Made by a program: the position numbers and the translations under genes | Shown: positions 8,614 to 17,943 of the stretch, piece by piece | How positions within the stretch are numbered: the stretch's first letter is position 1 | How the letters are laid out: each line of letters begins with the position of its first letter | Assembly (NCBI GenBank): GCA_031411995.1 | Contig: JANOCD010000093.1 | Location: 62,001 to 126,000 of the forward strand | Source: Rudanella sp031411995 | Lineage (GTDB): Bacteria; Bacteroidota; Bacteroidia; Cytophagales; Spirosomataceae | Length of the DNA: 64,000 bases | Direction: 5' to 3' | Notes under the pieces: model-generated | What the model saw: only the letters and a program-made list of their open reading frames with translations | What the model was told of the DNA's origin: nothing | Databases searched by the model: none

Positions 8614-9939
8614 ATGAGTTCCCATTCGACTATGCTCCTGACCACCTTCCTCCGGTTGATCTACCTGTTGCTAACCGGGTGCAGCTCCCCCGGCACCCTG
8701 CCCTCAACCCACCAACCAAACCGCTTAACGGTACCGCTTGGAGGCAACGCCTGGGTAGTCAACACAACGGGCGGAACTGACGAAATTACCAAAGAAGGCT
8801 TGACGCAATGGCGTAGCCCAGCAACCACAGTCGCCACCTATGTGCGGTTTGCCGAGCCGGGAACGCTGATTCTGTCCCTAAACGGGAGTGTTCCTACCGG
8901 GCAGAGCCGCATCCGGGTGACGATGCTGGGCAAGTCGGCGGAGGTGGCCGTGCAGGGCGAGTCGTTCACGGATTACACCCTTGGACAATGGACGATTGCC
9001 GAAGCAGGGTATGTAAAAATTGAGATGCAGGGACTCCAAAAAACGGGCGACGTATTCGGAATTATCCGTGAGTTGGGCATCAGCGGCAGCGCGGTGAACA
9101 ACCAAACGGCTTTTGTCCGCGACAACACCAACAACATGTTTTATTGGGGTCGGCGGGGGCCGTCGGTGCATTTGCGCTATCCGGTTGCCGATGACACCGA
9201 TGTCGAATGGTTCTACAACGAGATAACGGTGCCATCCGGCAACGATGTGATTGGGTCGTATTACATGGCCAACGGGTTCGGCGAGGGGTATTTTGGAATG
9301 CAGGTGAACTCCCCCACTGAGCGACGCATTTTGTTCTCAGTCTGGAGTCCGTTCCAAACCGACAATCCGAGTCAAATCCCCGACGATCAGAAGATTGTTC
9401 TGACTCGAAAGGGGCCGGAGGTTGTCACGAACGAGTTTGGCAACGAAGGCTCCGGCGGGCAGAGTTTTTTGCGTTACAACTGGCAGGCCGGCCAAACCTA
9501 TCGGTTTCTGTTGCGCGGTCAACCCGATGCAGCGGGTTTCACCACCTACACGGCCTGGTTCAGCCCCGCCGATGCAACCAAATGGCAGTTGATAGCCAGT
9601 TTCAAACGCCCCAAAACCAAGACCTACCTGAAATCGCTGTATTCATTCCTGGAAAACTTCATCCCCGGAACGGGCAACCTACAGCGGGAAGTCCACTTTG
9701 GTAATCAGTGGATTAAGTCCAAAGAAGGGCAATGGCAGGCCCTGTTCAAAGCCCAGTTCACGGGTGATACCACTGCCAAAGCCGCCTTTCGCATGGACTA
9801 TGCCGGGGGCCTCACCAGCAATGGCCGCTACTTCCTGAAAAACTGCGGTTTTTTCTCAAATTTCACCCCCTTAAACACGACTTTTCTCCGACCCACTCCG
9901 GGCAAAGCCCCGGCTATTGAGTTGGGGATGTTGCCGTGA
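8614..9939 (+). CDS. lipoprotein with DUF5077 and DUF3472 domains
   Basis: The 441-residue product has an N-terminal signal with lipobox-like LLLTGC, so it is probably a lipoprotein. Residues about 30-165 resemble DUF5077 (the run beginning VPLGGNAWVVNTTGG, ending KTGDVFGIIRELGI), and the rest resembles DUF3472 (GRRGPSVHLRYP, YYMANGFGEGYFGMQVNS, the VKTKTYLKSLYSFLENF-like segment and GRYFLKNCGFFSN). These domains occur together in Bacteroidota secreted proteins without an assigned reaction. I start at the ATG rather than the TTG two codons earlier. The 155-bp gap upstream holds no other gene. Confidence 0.75.
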   Translation: MSSHSTMLLTTFLRLIYLLLTGCSSPGTLPSTHQPNRLTVPLGGNAWVVNTTGGTDEITKEGLTQWRSPATTVATYVRFAEPGTLILSLNGSVPTGQSRIRVTMLGKSAEVAVQGESFTDYTLGQWTIAEAGYVKIEMQGLQKTGDVFGIIRELGISGSAVNNQTAFVRDNTNNMFYWGRRGPSVHLRYPVADDTDVEWFYNEITVPSGNDVIGSYYMANGFGEGYFGMQVNSPTERRILFSVWSPFQTDNPSQIPDDQKIVLTRKGPEVVTNEFGNEGSGGQSFLRYNWQAGQTYRFLLRGQPDAAGFTTYTAWFSPADATKWQLIASFKRPKTKTYLKSLYSFLENFIPGTGNLQREVHFGNQWIKSKEGQWQALFKAQFTGDTTAKAAFRMDYAGGLTSNGRYFLKNCGFFSNFTPLNTTFLRPTPGKAPAIELGMLP

Positions 9940-9954
9940 CCGTGGGGGGTAATT

Positions 9955-10959
9955 CTACTTCAACTTTCCCTGCAATTTTTTCATCTCCGCCACGGGAGAA
10001 GCTCCCTCATACAGAATCTGATAGACGGCCTCCGTAATGGGCAAATCGACTTTGTGTTGCTGGTTGATGGCGTGAATACTTTTCACAGCGTAGTAACCTT
10101 CGGCAATCATATTCATCTCAGCCTGAGCCGATTGAATGGTATAGCCCCGCCCAATGAGTGTGCCAAAGGTGCGGTTCCGACTAAACGGAGAATAGGCCGT
10201 AACCAGCAAATCTCCGAGGTAGGCGGAGGCACTCAGGTCACGGTGTTGGGGATAAACGGCATCGACAAATCGCTTGATTTCCTGCATGGCGTTGGACACC
10301 AGCACAGCCTGGAAATTGTCGCCGTAGCCAATGCCCCGCGTGATGCCCGATGCCAGCGCGACAATGTTTTTGATTACGGCACTATATTCAATACCGTAAA
10401 TATCGGCCAGAGGTGATGCCTGCACAAAGCGGCAGGTCAGCAACTTGGCCACCTCGTCGGCGCAGGCCAGGTCGGTGGAGCCGATGGTGAGATACGACTG
10501 TTTTTCGAGAGCAACTTCCTCGGCATGGCAGGGACCGGCAATCACGGCCATACGACTCGTGGGTACGCCATATTGTTCGCTGACCCAGTCCGTTACTAAC
10601 TGGTTTTTCTCCGGGATCATACCCTTAATGGCCGAGATCACGCATTTTCCGGCGAAGTCGCGGGAGTCAAGCCCGGCGAGGGCATCGCTCACAAAAGCGG
10701 CTGGTACGGCCAGAATCACGAACTCACTGTCTTTGAACGCATCCCTAACACGGGTACAAACCTTCACCTTTCGGGGGTTAATCTGCACATCGCTGAGGTA
10801 ACTTTTGTTGTGGTGGAATTGCTTGATATGGTCGGCATCGGCTTTGTTTCGCAGCCACCACTTGATGGCCACGTTGTTTTCCGACAGGATTTTGATGAGC
10901 GCGGTGGCCCAGCTTCCCCCGCCTACCATGGTGATGCGGGTTGGTGAACTATTTTTCAT
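9955..10959 (-). CDS. gpsA: glycerol-3-phosphate dehydrogenase [NAD(P)+]
   Basis: GpsA reduces dihydroxyacetone phosphate to sn-glycerol 3-phosphate for phospholipid synthesis. The 334-residue protein shows the nucleotide-binding GGGSWATAL, the catalytic-site Lys in VISAIKGMIPE, the GPCHAEEV motif (the family has GPSFAxEV), and the C-terminal helical domain with IKNIVALASGITRGIGYGDN. The ATG opening MKNSSPTRITMVGGG is preferred over an upstream ATG that adds six residues. It is convergent with the DUF3472 lipoprotein gene and divergent from the DUF2339 gene. The catalytic features look intact. Confidence 0.95.
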   Translation of the reverse strand: MKNSSPTRITMVGGGSWATALIKILSENNVAIKWWLRNKADADHIKQFHHNKSYLSDVQINPRKVKVCTRVRDAFKDSEFVILAVPAAFVSDALAGLDSRDFAGKCVISAIKGMIPEKNQLVTDWVSEQYGVPTSRMAVIAGPCHAEEVALEKQSYLTIGSTDLACADEVAKLLTCRFVQASPLADIYGIEYSAVIKNIVALASGITRGIGYGDNFQAVLVSNAMQEIKRFVDAVYPQHRDLSASAYLGDLLVTAYSPFSRNRTFGTLIGRGYTIQSAQAEMNMIAEGYYAVKSIHAINQQHKVDLPITEAVYQILYEGASPVAEMKKLQGKLK

Positions 10960-11106
10960 GGCGTGAAGTACGAACAAAAGGGGCAGAGCCGAAACGATGG
11001 CCCCAAAATCTTAGGGAAAGTTGTCGCACGATAAACCATACAATGGGGTTGTTTCTTATTTCCCCATATTTACTCCACGAATTCCTAAACGCTCATTCCT
11101 ACTACG

Positions 11107-13578
11107 ATGGAAGCCTTTATCCTGCTGATTGTGTTGGTGTTACTGCTCATTTCACTAAGTCGGATGGCGGGTGTGAAACGCATTCTTGAACAGCAATCCA
11201 CTGATCTGACGCTCCTCCGAAGTGAGTTTAGCACGCTCCGGCAGCAACTTAAAACCCTTGCCCTCTCACCCGACCTGTTGAAGCCTGTTATGGAGGTTCC
11301 CGTCGTGGAGACTCCGCCCGTTATCATTCCTGACTATGTAGTTCAGCCCACACCAGTTATTGTTGAGCCACCTCAACCCATTGAGGTGTTGACAGAATCG
11401 GTTCCAAAAACCCTACCCGTGGCCGAACCCGCGCCAAAACCCGTGGTGCCGCCCTGGGTGCCGCCTGTTTATGTAGAACCACAACCGTCTTTCATTCAGC
11501 GGTTTATGCGCGACAATCCCGATCTGGAGAAATTCGTTGGCGAAAATTTGATCAATAAAATCGGCATCGCCATTTTGGTGTTGGGCATCGGCTATTTTGT
11601 CAAATTCGCTATCGATCAGGAGTGGATCAACGAGGTGGGCCGGGTGGCTATTGGCATCACGGCGGGGGCTATTTTGCTGGGTTTGGCGCATCGACTTCGG
11701 CAAACGTTCACGGCCTTCAGTTCGGTGTTGGTGGGGGGCGGCCTCACGGTCATGTACTTCACCATTGCCATCGCGTTTCACAGCTACGGCATTTTCAGTC
11801 AGACCGTAGCCTTCGCCATTATGGTGATTATCACGGGCTTCGGCGTGTTGCTTACCCTCGCTTACAATCGCGTAGAACTGGCCGTAATCACGCTCGTTGG
11901 TGGTTTTGCCACGCCGTTCATGGTCAGTTCGGGCGCGGGGAATTATGCAGTGCTGTTTACCTACATTCTGATTCTGGACGTGGGTATGTTGGTGCTGTCG
12001 TACTTTAAAAAATGGACGCTCGTGTACCTGCTGGCCTATGGGTTCACGGTCTTGCTTTTCGGTAGTTGGCTGACAAACAGCATTATGACGCTGCCAAACC
12101 CGCCCTATGCCGGGGCCTTGCTGTTTGCGAGTTTGTTTTACATGGTGTTTTTTGTGATGAACCTGCTCTATAACCTGAAAAACAAGGCCACCTTTTCGGC
12201 CATTGACATTGGACTGTTACTCAGCAACACGGCCCTGTATTTTGCGGCTGGCATGACTGCCCTCGCCCACATCGACGGTGGCCGGTGGCAGGGGCTGTTC
12301 ACGGTCGCGCTGGGGGTGGTTAACTTCGGGGTTGCCCAACTGCTCTATCGTCGGCCCGGCACCGACCGGACGTTGATTTATTTGCTGATCGGGTTGGTGG
12401 TCACGTTTGGCAGTTTGGCCATTCCGGTGCAGTTAGAAGGCAATTTCATTACGATGTTCTGGGCGTTGGAGGCCGTTCTGTTGTTATGGCTGGCCCAAAA
12501 GTCGGGCCTTCGGCTCATGGCCACGAGTTCGATCATCGTCACGGCCCTGATGCTTGTGAGCCTGTTTATGGACTGGAGCGATTTATACGGCCTAACCAGC
12601 ACCACACCCTTGCCCATTTTGCTCAACAAGGCATTCATCACCAGCGTAGTTGCGATTGCTGGTTTGCTTGGCGTTCGCTGGTTGCTGGCCCGTCAGGAAA
12701 CCCCGTTTAGTTTCTGGTCTGCCGAATTGTCTGTGGCTCAATATCGTCGATTGTTGGGGTACGTCACGCTCGTGGTTATCTATTTGGCGGGCGCGCTCGA
12801 AACTGATTATCAGGCCGTTGTGCATTATGGTTTTGGCCCGAACCGACTGGCTCTATCAGGTGCCTACACAATGCTGATTGCCTTTGTCTTGCTGTTGCTG
12901 GCCTACCGAAACGGTGCCAGAAATTGGCTGGTTCAGGCCGCAAGTTTGGGCGCGTTGGCCCTGTTGATTTATGTGTTTGCGTTTGCTCCGGCTCCTCTGA
13001 GTGTGGTGGAAGATTTTGCCCACGGCGATGAACCCTCGCTGGCTGGCTTCGGCTGGCACTATGTCGGTTTAGTGGCCGTTATCGGGATACTGGTACTACT
13101 CAACTTGACCATTTCCCGGCTCGACCTCCTACCCGGAAAAGTCACGCGCTACTGGCCCTGGGCGTTGGGATTCATGGTTGTTTACACCGCGAGTTGGGAG
13201 TTGTTCAACCACCTTGCGTTCGTCAATTTCTCTGGCACTCCTCTTGCCAAAACCAACACCCAACACGCCCTGCTAAACGATCAATTCGATGCTGTGCTTA
13301 GTCAGGTAAACAAAGTTGGATTACCCATTTTGTGGGGCGTTTGTGCGTTCATATTCATGTATCTGGGGCTGTCGCGCCGGAACCGAAACTACCGAATTTT
13401 GTCGTTGGTGCTGTTCGGACTAACTCTCGCAAAACTGTTCCTGTACGACATCAGAGGCATTTCAGAAGGAGGCCGGATTGCCGCGTTCATCGTTTTGGGC
13501 GTGTTGCTGCTCGTGATCTCGTTCATGTATCAACGCATCAAAAAACTCCTTGCCGCCGACGGGCCGGACTTGACCTAA
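11107..13578 (+). CDS. DUF2339 polytopic membrane protein
   Basis: The 823-residue protein has one N-terminal membrane helix, a Leu-rich coiled stretch, a Pro/Val-rich linker (residues about 60-130), then a long run of roughly twenty or more hydrophobic helices. The segment starting ENLINKIGIAILVLGIGYFVKFAIDQ and the following VLVGGGLTVMYFT and LVGGFATPFM patterns are characteristic of DUF2339. Function is not established in the family; a role in envelope or polysaccharide processes has been suggested only by context. It is followed 19 bp later by a DUF3999 gene, a pairing common in bacteria, so the two products probably work together. Confidence 0.85.
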   Translation: MEAFILLIVLVLLLISLSRMAGVKRILEQQSTDLTLLRSEFSTLRQQLKTLALSPDLLKPVMEVPVVETPPVIIPDYVVQPTPVIVEPPQPIEVLTESVPKTLPVAEPAPKPVVPPWVPPVYVEPQPSFIQRFMRDNPDLEKFVGENLINKIGIAILVLGIGYFVKFAIDQEWINEVGRVAIGITAGAILLGLAHRLRQTFTAFSSVLVGGGLTVMYFTIAIAFHSYGIFSQTVAFAIMVIITGFGVLLTLAYNRVELAVITLVGGFATPFMVSSGAGNYAVLFTYILILDVGMLVLSYFKKWTLVYLLAYGFTVLLFGSWLTNSIMTLPNPPYAGALLFASLFYMVFFVMNLLYNLKNKATFSAIDIGLLLSNTALYFAAGMTALAHIDGGRWQGLFTVALGVVNFGVAQLLYRRPGTDRTLIYLLIGLVVTFGSLAIPVQLEGNFITMFWALEAVLLLWLAQKSGLRLMATSSIIVTALMLVSLFMDWSDLYGLTSTTPLPILLNKAFITSVVAIAGLLGVRWLLARQETPFSFWSAELSVAQYRRLLGYVTLVVIYLAGALETDYQAVVHYGFGPNRLALSGAYTMLIAFVLLLLAYRNGARNWLVQAASLGALALLIYVFAFAPAPLSVVEDFAHGDEPSLAGFGWHYVGLVAVIGILVLLNLTISRLDLLPGKVTRYWPWALGFMVVYTASWELFNHLAFVNFSGTPLAKTNTQHALLNDQFDAVLSQVNKVGLPILWGVCAFIFMYLGLSRRNRNYRILSLVLFGLTLAKLFLYDIRGISEGGRIAAFIVLGVLLLVISFMYQRIKKLLAADGPDLT

Positions 13579-13597
13579 TATTTTTTCGACTCCATTT

Positions 13598-14809
13598 ATG
13601 AAGATCATCCTGTCGCTTCTCCTACTCCTGCCCATTCTGTCGCAGGCCCAACCGTTCCAATTCCGGGCCGACCTTGCGCCAGTGACTCAGTCGGGTTACC
13701 ACCGGGTAGGGTTGCCGCCCGCTGTGGTGGGTCGCCTGAACAACGCGTTTGGCGACGTTCGGCTATACGACAATAAGGGTCGGGAAGTGCCATATCTGCT
13801 TAATCGGGCCAATGAAGGGCAGGTAACGCGGTTTGTGTCGTATTCTGTGAGCAAAACCAACATTCCTAGCAAAGCCACAACGCTGCTGATTCAGCCGCCC
13901 AACCGGGTGCCCATTCGGTCGTTGACGCTCCTGGTGAAGAATGCCCGAATCCGCAAACCCGCCCAACTCAGTGGCAGTAACGATGCGCAACAATGGTTTG
14001 GCATTGCGGGCGATTTCGTGATCGAGCCACCCCAAAATACCAACGCCACGGCCGGCGCAACCCAACTTGATTTCCCCCTCAGTGACTACGCTTTTTACCG
14101 ACTCGACCTGCCCGACTCGGTCTCGGCTCCACTGAACATTCTGCAAATTGGCCACTACGAAACGGGTTCATCAATAGCCGCTTTCACGCCTATCCCAAAC
14201 CCAACTATCCGGCAAACCGATACTAAAGCTACCGCCCAAACCGACATTCGCCTTGCGTTTTCGGAACCCGCCCGCATCGATAAATTAGTAATTCAGGTAA
14301 CGCAACCGGCTCAATACCAGCGTCGAGCAGAGTTGGGAATATATAGGGAGCGTAAAAGTCGCCGGAACCGCACCGAACGCTTTTTTGAAGTCGTCCGGTC
14401 GTTTACGCTCCGTTCTGCCGATAGCAATGTGGTGTTGCTGCCCGGCATTCAGGCGCAGGAATTGCATTTGCTGATTGACAACGAAGATAACCTGCCACTC
14501 ATCATCGGAAGCGTTCAGGCCTACCAATTAACCACTCATCTAACGGCCAACCTGACCGCCAACACGCTCTATCGTCTGCTCTTTTCGGCCAATAATGTCA
14601 ATGCGCCACGCTATGATTTGGCTGCATTTCAGGCCATCATTCCGGCCAACATGCCCGAAATTGGCCTAAATAAAATAGGCCCCGTCGAAATGGACGAGGC
14701 CTCTGAAAATTCGTTTTGGAGCAGCCAATGGCTCATTTGGGTGGCTTTGGGGCTGGGATTGGCAGTGCTGGGGTTGCTGTCGTTCAGGATGGTGCGGGAG
14801 ATGAAGTGA
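13598..14809 (+). CDS. DUF3999-family secreted, membrane-anchored protein
   Basis: The 403-residue product has a signal peptide (MKIILSLLLLLPILSQAQ), a large beta-rich exoplasmic region that begins FQFRADLAPVTQSGYHRV and contains DVRLYDNKGREVPYLL, and one C-terminal membrane helix (LIWVALGLGLAVLGLLSF). This matches DUF3999, usually encoded beside DUF2339 as here. The pair is likely co-transcribed and co-localised in the inner membrane, with this protein facing the periplasm. No enzymatic motif is seen. Confidence 0.8.
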   Translation: MKIILSLLLLLPILSQAQPFQFRADLAPVTQSGYHRVGLPPAVVGRLNNAFGDVRLYDNKGREVPYLLNRANEGQVTRFVSYSVSKTNIPSKATTLLIQPPNRVPIRSLTLLVKNARIRKPAQLSGSNDAQQWFGIAGDFVIEPPQNTNATAGATQLDFPLSDYAFYRLDLPDSVSAPLNILQIGHYETGSSIAAFTPIPNPTIRQTDTKATAQTDIRLAFSEPARIDKLVIQVTQPAQYQRRAELGIYRERKSRRNRTERFFEVVRSFTLRSADSNVVLLPGIQAQELHLLIDNEDNLPLIIGSVQAYQLTTHLTANLTANTLYRLLFSANNVNAPRYDLAAFQAIIPANMPEIGLNKIGPVEMDEASENSFWSSQWLIWVALGLGLAVLGLLSFRMVREMK

Positions 14810-14815
14810 TCCACC

Positions 14816-16219
14816 CTACTCCTCCGCTTTCTTCTTCTCCTTATTGGGATCGCGCTTGGTGATTAAATCGCCTTCTTTCAGGGTTTTTGACACGGCCAGA
14901 AACGGGCCGGCAATCACCTGTTCGCCCGATTTCAGGCCCGACACAATCTGGATGTTCTCGAAGTCGCTGATGCCGGTTTTAACTTCCCGCTGCACCGCTT
15001 TGCCGCCCTGATTAACAAATACAATTTCCTTAATCGCTTCTTTCTTAACTTGTTTCGTGTCGGTTTGGGCCGATGTATTTTGGTTTGCCCCCTGATTTCG
15101 GTCGTCGGTTGTTTCGGTCTCTTTTTCGGGAAGACGGGTGGTTACAGCCGCAATCGGAACAGCTACCACGTTAGACTTCCGGTCGGTGATTACCTCCACT
15201 GAAGCCGTCATGCCCGGCTTAAACGGAAACCCTTTGCCAGTGCTGGACGATAAATCAGCATACGACGAATTCAGTATTTTTACTTTCACCTCAAACTCAG
15301 TCACGGCATCGCTCGACATGGAGGCCGTTGAGTTGGTGTTACCCGCAAGGCCGTTGGCCGTATTCGAGATTTCGGTGACAATGCCTTTGAATTTGCGGCC
15401 CGCCGTGGTGTACGAATCAACTTCAATATCAGCCGTATCGCCCATCATCACCCGGACAATATCGTTCTCGTTCACGTTCACCCGAACTTCCATGTTGTTC
15501 AGGTTGGCCAAACGCATAATCTCCGTGCCGGCCATTTGCGACGTACCAACCACGCGCTCTCCAGCCTCAATATTGAGTTTGGAAACCGTGCCGTTGACGG
15601 GTGAATAAATGGTGGTTTTACGGAGGTTTTCGCCTGCATCGCGCAGGCTGGCTTCGGCACTTTTTATGCTGAAACCGGCGGCCCGAACATTGGCGCGAGC
15701 CGCTTCGACTTCTTGCCGGGCCACGTTGTAGTTGGCTTCCGAAGTCTCAAAATCGGCTGTAGAAATCACTTTGTCTGCCAGCAGTTTTCGGTTACGCTCG
15801 AAATCGGCTTTGGCGCGAATCTGGCGGGCTTCGGCTTGGGAGACGCTTGCTTTTGCCTGCTCCAACTGCGCCCGGCTTTGATCGACGGTGGCGCGGGCGC
15901 GGGCCAGAAACGACTCGTAGTTGTCGGGCCGAATTCGGCAGAGCAACTGCCCCATTTTCACCGGATCGCCTTCTTTGACATATAATCCAATAATTTCACC
16001 CGATACGTCGGGACTGATTTTAACCTCTATTTCGGGCTGCACCCGTCCCGACGCGCTCACACGCTCAACAATGTCGGTGGTATTTACGGTGGCAAAATCA
16101 ACGTCGGTGGTTTTGGGTTTACCAATAAAACCTGCCTGTTTAGCAGCCACAAGACCCCCAACGAGCAGGATAACTAACCCTCCTAAAACCCACCAAATAC
16201 GGTTCGACTTCTTCTTCAT
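14816..16219 (-). CDS. HlyD/MacA-type periplasmic adaptor of an efflux system
   Basis: The 467-residue membrane-fusion protein bridges an inner-membrane exporter and a TolC-like channel. It has one N-terminal helix (WWVLGGLVILLVGGLVAA), a lipoyl half-motif ISPDVSGEIIGLYVKEGDPV, an Ala/Gln-rich coiled-coil hairpin (about residues 110-210), the second lipoyl half (TTIYSPVNGTVSKLNIEAGE), a beta-barrel domain, and a charged C-terminal tail ending in Lys/Glu repeats. A low-complexity Thr/Asn/Gln insert lies near residues 375-405. It is the last gene of an operon with TolC and an ABC ATPase, which places it in a MacAB/TolC-like tripartite exporter. Confidence 0.9.
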   Translation of the reverse strand: MKKKSNRIWWVLGGLVILLVGGLVAAKQAGFIGKPKTTDVDFATVNTTDIVERVSASGRVQPEIEVKISPDVSGEIIGLYVKEGDPVKMGQLLCRIRPDNYESFLARARATVDQSRAQLEQAKASVSQAEARQIRAKADFERNRKLLADKVISTADFETSEANYNVARQEVEAARANVRAAGFSIKSAEASLRDAGENLRKTTIYSPVNGTVSKLNIEAGERVVGTSQMAGTEIMRLANLNNMEVRVNVNENDIVRVMMGDTADIEVDSYTTAGRKFKGIVTEISNTANGLAGNTNSTASMSSDAVTEFEVKVKILNSSYADLSSSTGKGFPFKPGMTASVEVITDRKSNVVAVPIAAVTTRLPEKETETTDDRNQGANQNTSAQTDTKQVKKEAIKEIVFVNQGGKAVQREVKTGISDFENIQIVSGLKSGEQVIAGPFLAVSKTLKEGDLITKRDPNKEKKKAEE

Positions 16220-16221
16220 AA

Positions 16222-16276
16222 TGAGTGATTGAGTGATTGAGCGAAACCATCCGGCAGGTATTCACTCAATCACTCA
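16222..16276. repeat. 15-bp intergenic inverted repeat at the TolC gene end
   Basis: TGAGTGATTGAGTGA (16222-16236) pairs perfectly with 16262-16276, and the right arm contains the TGA stop of the TolC-like gene. The arms are made of a GAGTGATT-type short period. It sits inside an operon rather than at its end, so it may control differential expression or RNA stability. Confidence 0.75.
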
Positions 16277-17785
16277 ATTAAATGTGAGCGGTTTGTTTTG
16301 ATAAAAATCTAAAATCTTAGTTCGAAACACGTAATCGTATTTGGCCTGAACCAAACTGGCACGCGAGCGATCAAGATTGGTTTTAGCAATGCTATAATCG
16401 GTGCCATTCAACGCCCCGGCATTGAACCGGCTTTCGGCCACGCGCAACGCCTGCTCGAGAGCCGTTACCTGAATCTGCGTAGCCCGATACCGGTTCAGCG
16501 AAGTGTTCAGGTTGGTGTAAGCCGTTTCAATTTGTTGCCGTAGCAGCAGCCGGGTATTGTCGGCGTTGAGTTGGGCATTTTGCTGTTGCAGGGTCGCGTT
16601 CAGAACCTGCGTCCGGCTCAGTCGCTGATTAAATATTGGAATATTCAGCGATACTTGTACCGAACGGTTCAAGTTGTTACCCAACTGATCCGTAAAACTA
16701 TAATCCTGAAAATCAAAGCTGTCCTGCGTGAAGAAAATCTGTTGCGACGACCCATCAGGCAAAATAACCGTTTGGGGTATCCGAACGGTGCCATTTGGAA
16801 TCCGGCGTTGCAAACCAACGTTCGAAAACAGCGAGGATATCGAGCCGTTCAGCGACAGCCGGGGATATAAACCCGCCCGCGCAATCTCGATTTGCCGCCG
16901 GGCAGCTTCGGTGCGGAGGTCGGCACCCTCAATCTGCGGTTGCGTACCTGTCGCAATTTCATAAACCTGCTGTGCCGTTGCCGTGTACGTTTCCGTGCGC
17001 GGATCGGGGAGTTTCAGATACTCAACTTCAAATGACTGACCAGCAGGCAAGTTCATGGCTTGCAACAGGGCCAATTTAGCCAGATCGACGTTATTTTGGG
17101 CGTTCACAATGGCCAATTGATCGTTGGCAACCTGCGCCCGGAGGTCATACAGGTTTCCTTCGGGCAACGACCCTGCATTCACTAACTTCTGGGTTCTATC
17201 TAACTGGGCCTGCGTAGCTTCTACCTGACGGCGGGCAATTTCAAGCTGTTCAGCACCGGTCAGCACGTTCAGGTATTGCTGAATCACGGTCAGGGCCACG
17301 TTATTTTGGGTGGCGGCCAACTCTTTGGATGTAGCCCGCAGGGTGGTCTGATTCTGGGCAATCTGGTTTTTCAACTGGAAGCCCTGAAAGATCGGCACGG
17401 AAGTCGATAACTGAAAATTGTTCGACCGCACGGCCTGATCCACGAAAGCGTTGGTGCCGGGGTTAATGTTCCGCCCCGAACTCAGCCCCTGCGAAACAAA
17501 ACCGTTCACGGTGGGCAACTGGTTGAATTTCGATTGCCGAAGTTGTAACTCGCTACCCCGTACCTGAATCTGCCCCTGCCGTACTTCGATGTTGTTCTGC
17601 AAAGCCAGATCAATACATTGTTGCAGGCCCATCACCGGGGCCGGGTTTGCCGTAGCTGTTGTTGCAGCTCCCGTGCCGGGCGTAACCGCCGACGGATTGC
17701 CCTGCGCCAACGTCAGGCCTGCATCGGCACTCACCAGAATTACACAGGCCAACAAGCCTTTTTTGAACTTCACTCGCATAGTCAT
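16274..17785 (-). CDS. TolC-family outer-membrane efflux channel
   Basis: The 503-residue protein has a signal peptide (KFKKGLLACVILVSADAGLTLAQ) and the two repeated TolC helical halves. The family opening LQQCIDLALQNNIEVRQG is near residue 50 and the second half starts near TEAARRQIEIARAGLYPRLSLNGS. It forms a trimeric channel across the outer membrane and periplasm. Two closely spaced ATG codons could start it (two codons apart); longer in-frame extensions run through the upstream inverted repeat and are not believable. It lies between the ABC ATPase and adaptor genes in one operon. Confidence 0.9.
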   Translation of the reverse strand: MTMRVKFKKGLLACVILVSADAGLTLAQGNPSAVTPGTGAATTATANPAPVMGLQQCIDLALQNNIEVRQGQIQVRGSELQLRQSKFNQLPTVNGFVSQGLSSGRNINPGTNAFVDQAVRSNNFQLSTSVPIFQGFQLKNQIAQNQTTLRATSKELAATQNNVALTVIQQYLNVLTGAEQLEIARRQVEATQAQLDRTQKLVNAGSLPEGNLYDLRAQVANDQLAIVNAQNNVDLAKLALLQAMNLPAGQSFEVEYLKLPDPRTETYTATAQQVYEIATGTQPQIEGADLRTEAARRQIEIARAGLYPRLSLNGSISSLFSNVGLQRRIPNGTVRIPQTVILPDGSSQQIFFTQDSFDFQDYSFTDQLGNNLNRSVQVSLNIPIFNQRLSRTQVLNATLQQQNAQLNADNTRLLLRQQIETAYTNLNTSLNRYRATQIQVTALEQALRVAESRFNAGALNGTDYSIAKTNLDRSRASLVQAKYDYVFRTKILDFYQNKPLTFN

Positions 17786-17859
17786 GAGGTATTTCGGTTC
17801 AATGTTACACATAGAGAAAGGATCGCACCTATTGATTTGGGATAAGCGGACGAAAAAGG

Positions 17860-17938
17860 AATGATGCATGCGTAATGATGAATGATGAATGGGCTGGCGC
17901 ATTTCACACGTGTCATTCATCATTACGCATGCATCATT
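17860..17938. repeat. 26-bp perfect inverted repeat between ABC ATPase and TolC genes
   Basis: The arms 17860-17885 and 17913-17938 are perfectly complementary and consist of AATGATG-type short-period sequence around a GCATGC core, with a 27-bp loop. It lies within the export operon, just after the ATPase stop codon in transcription direction. Confidence 0.8.
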
Positions 17939-17943
17939 CATCA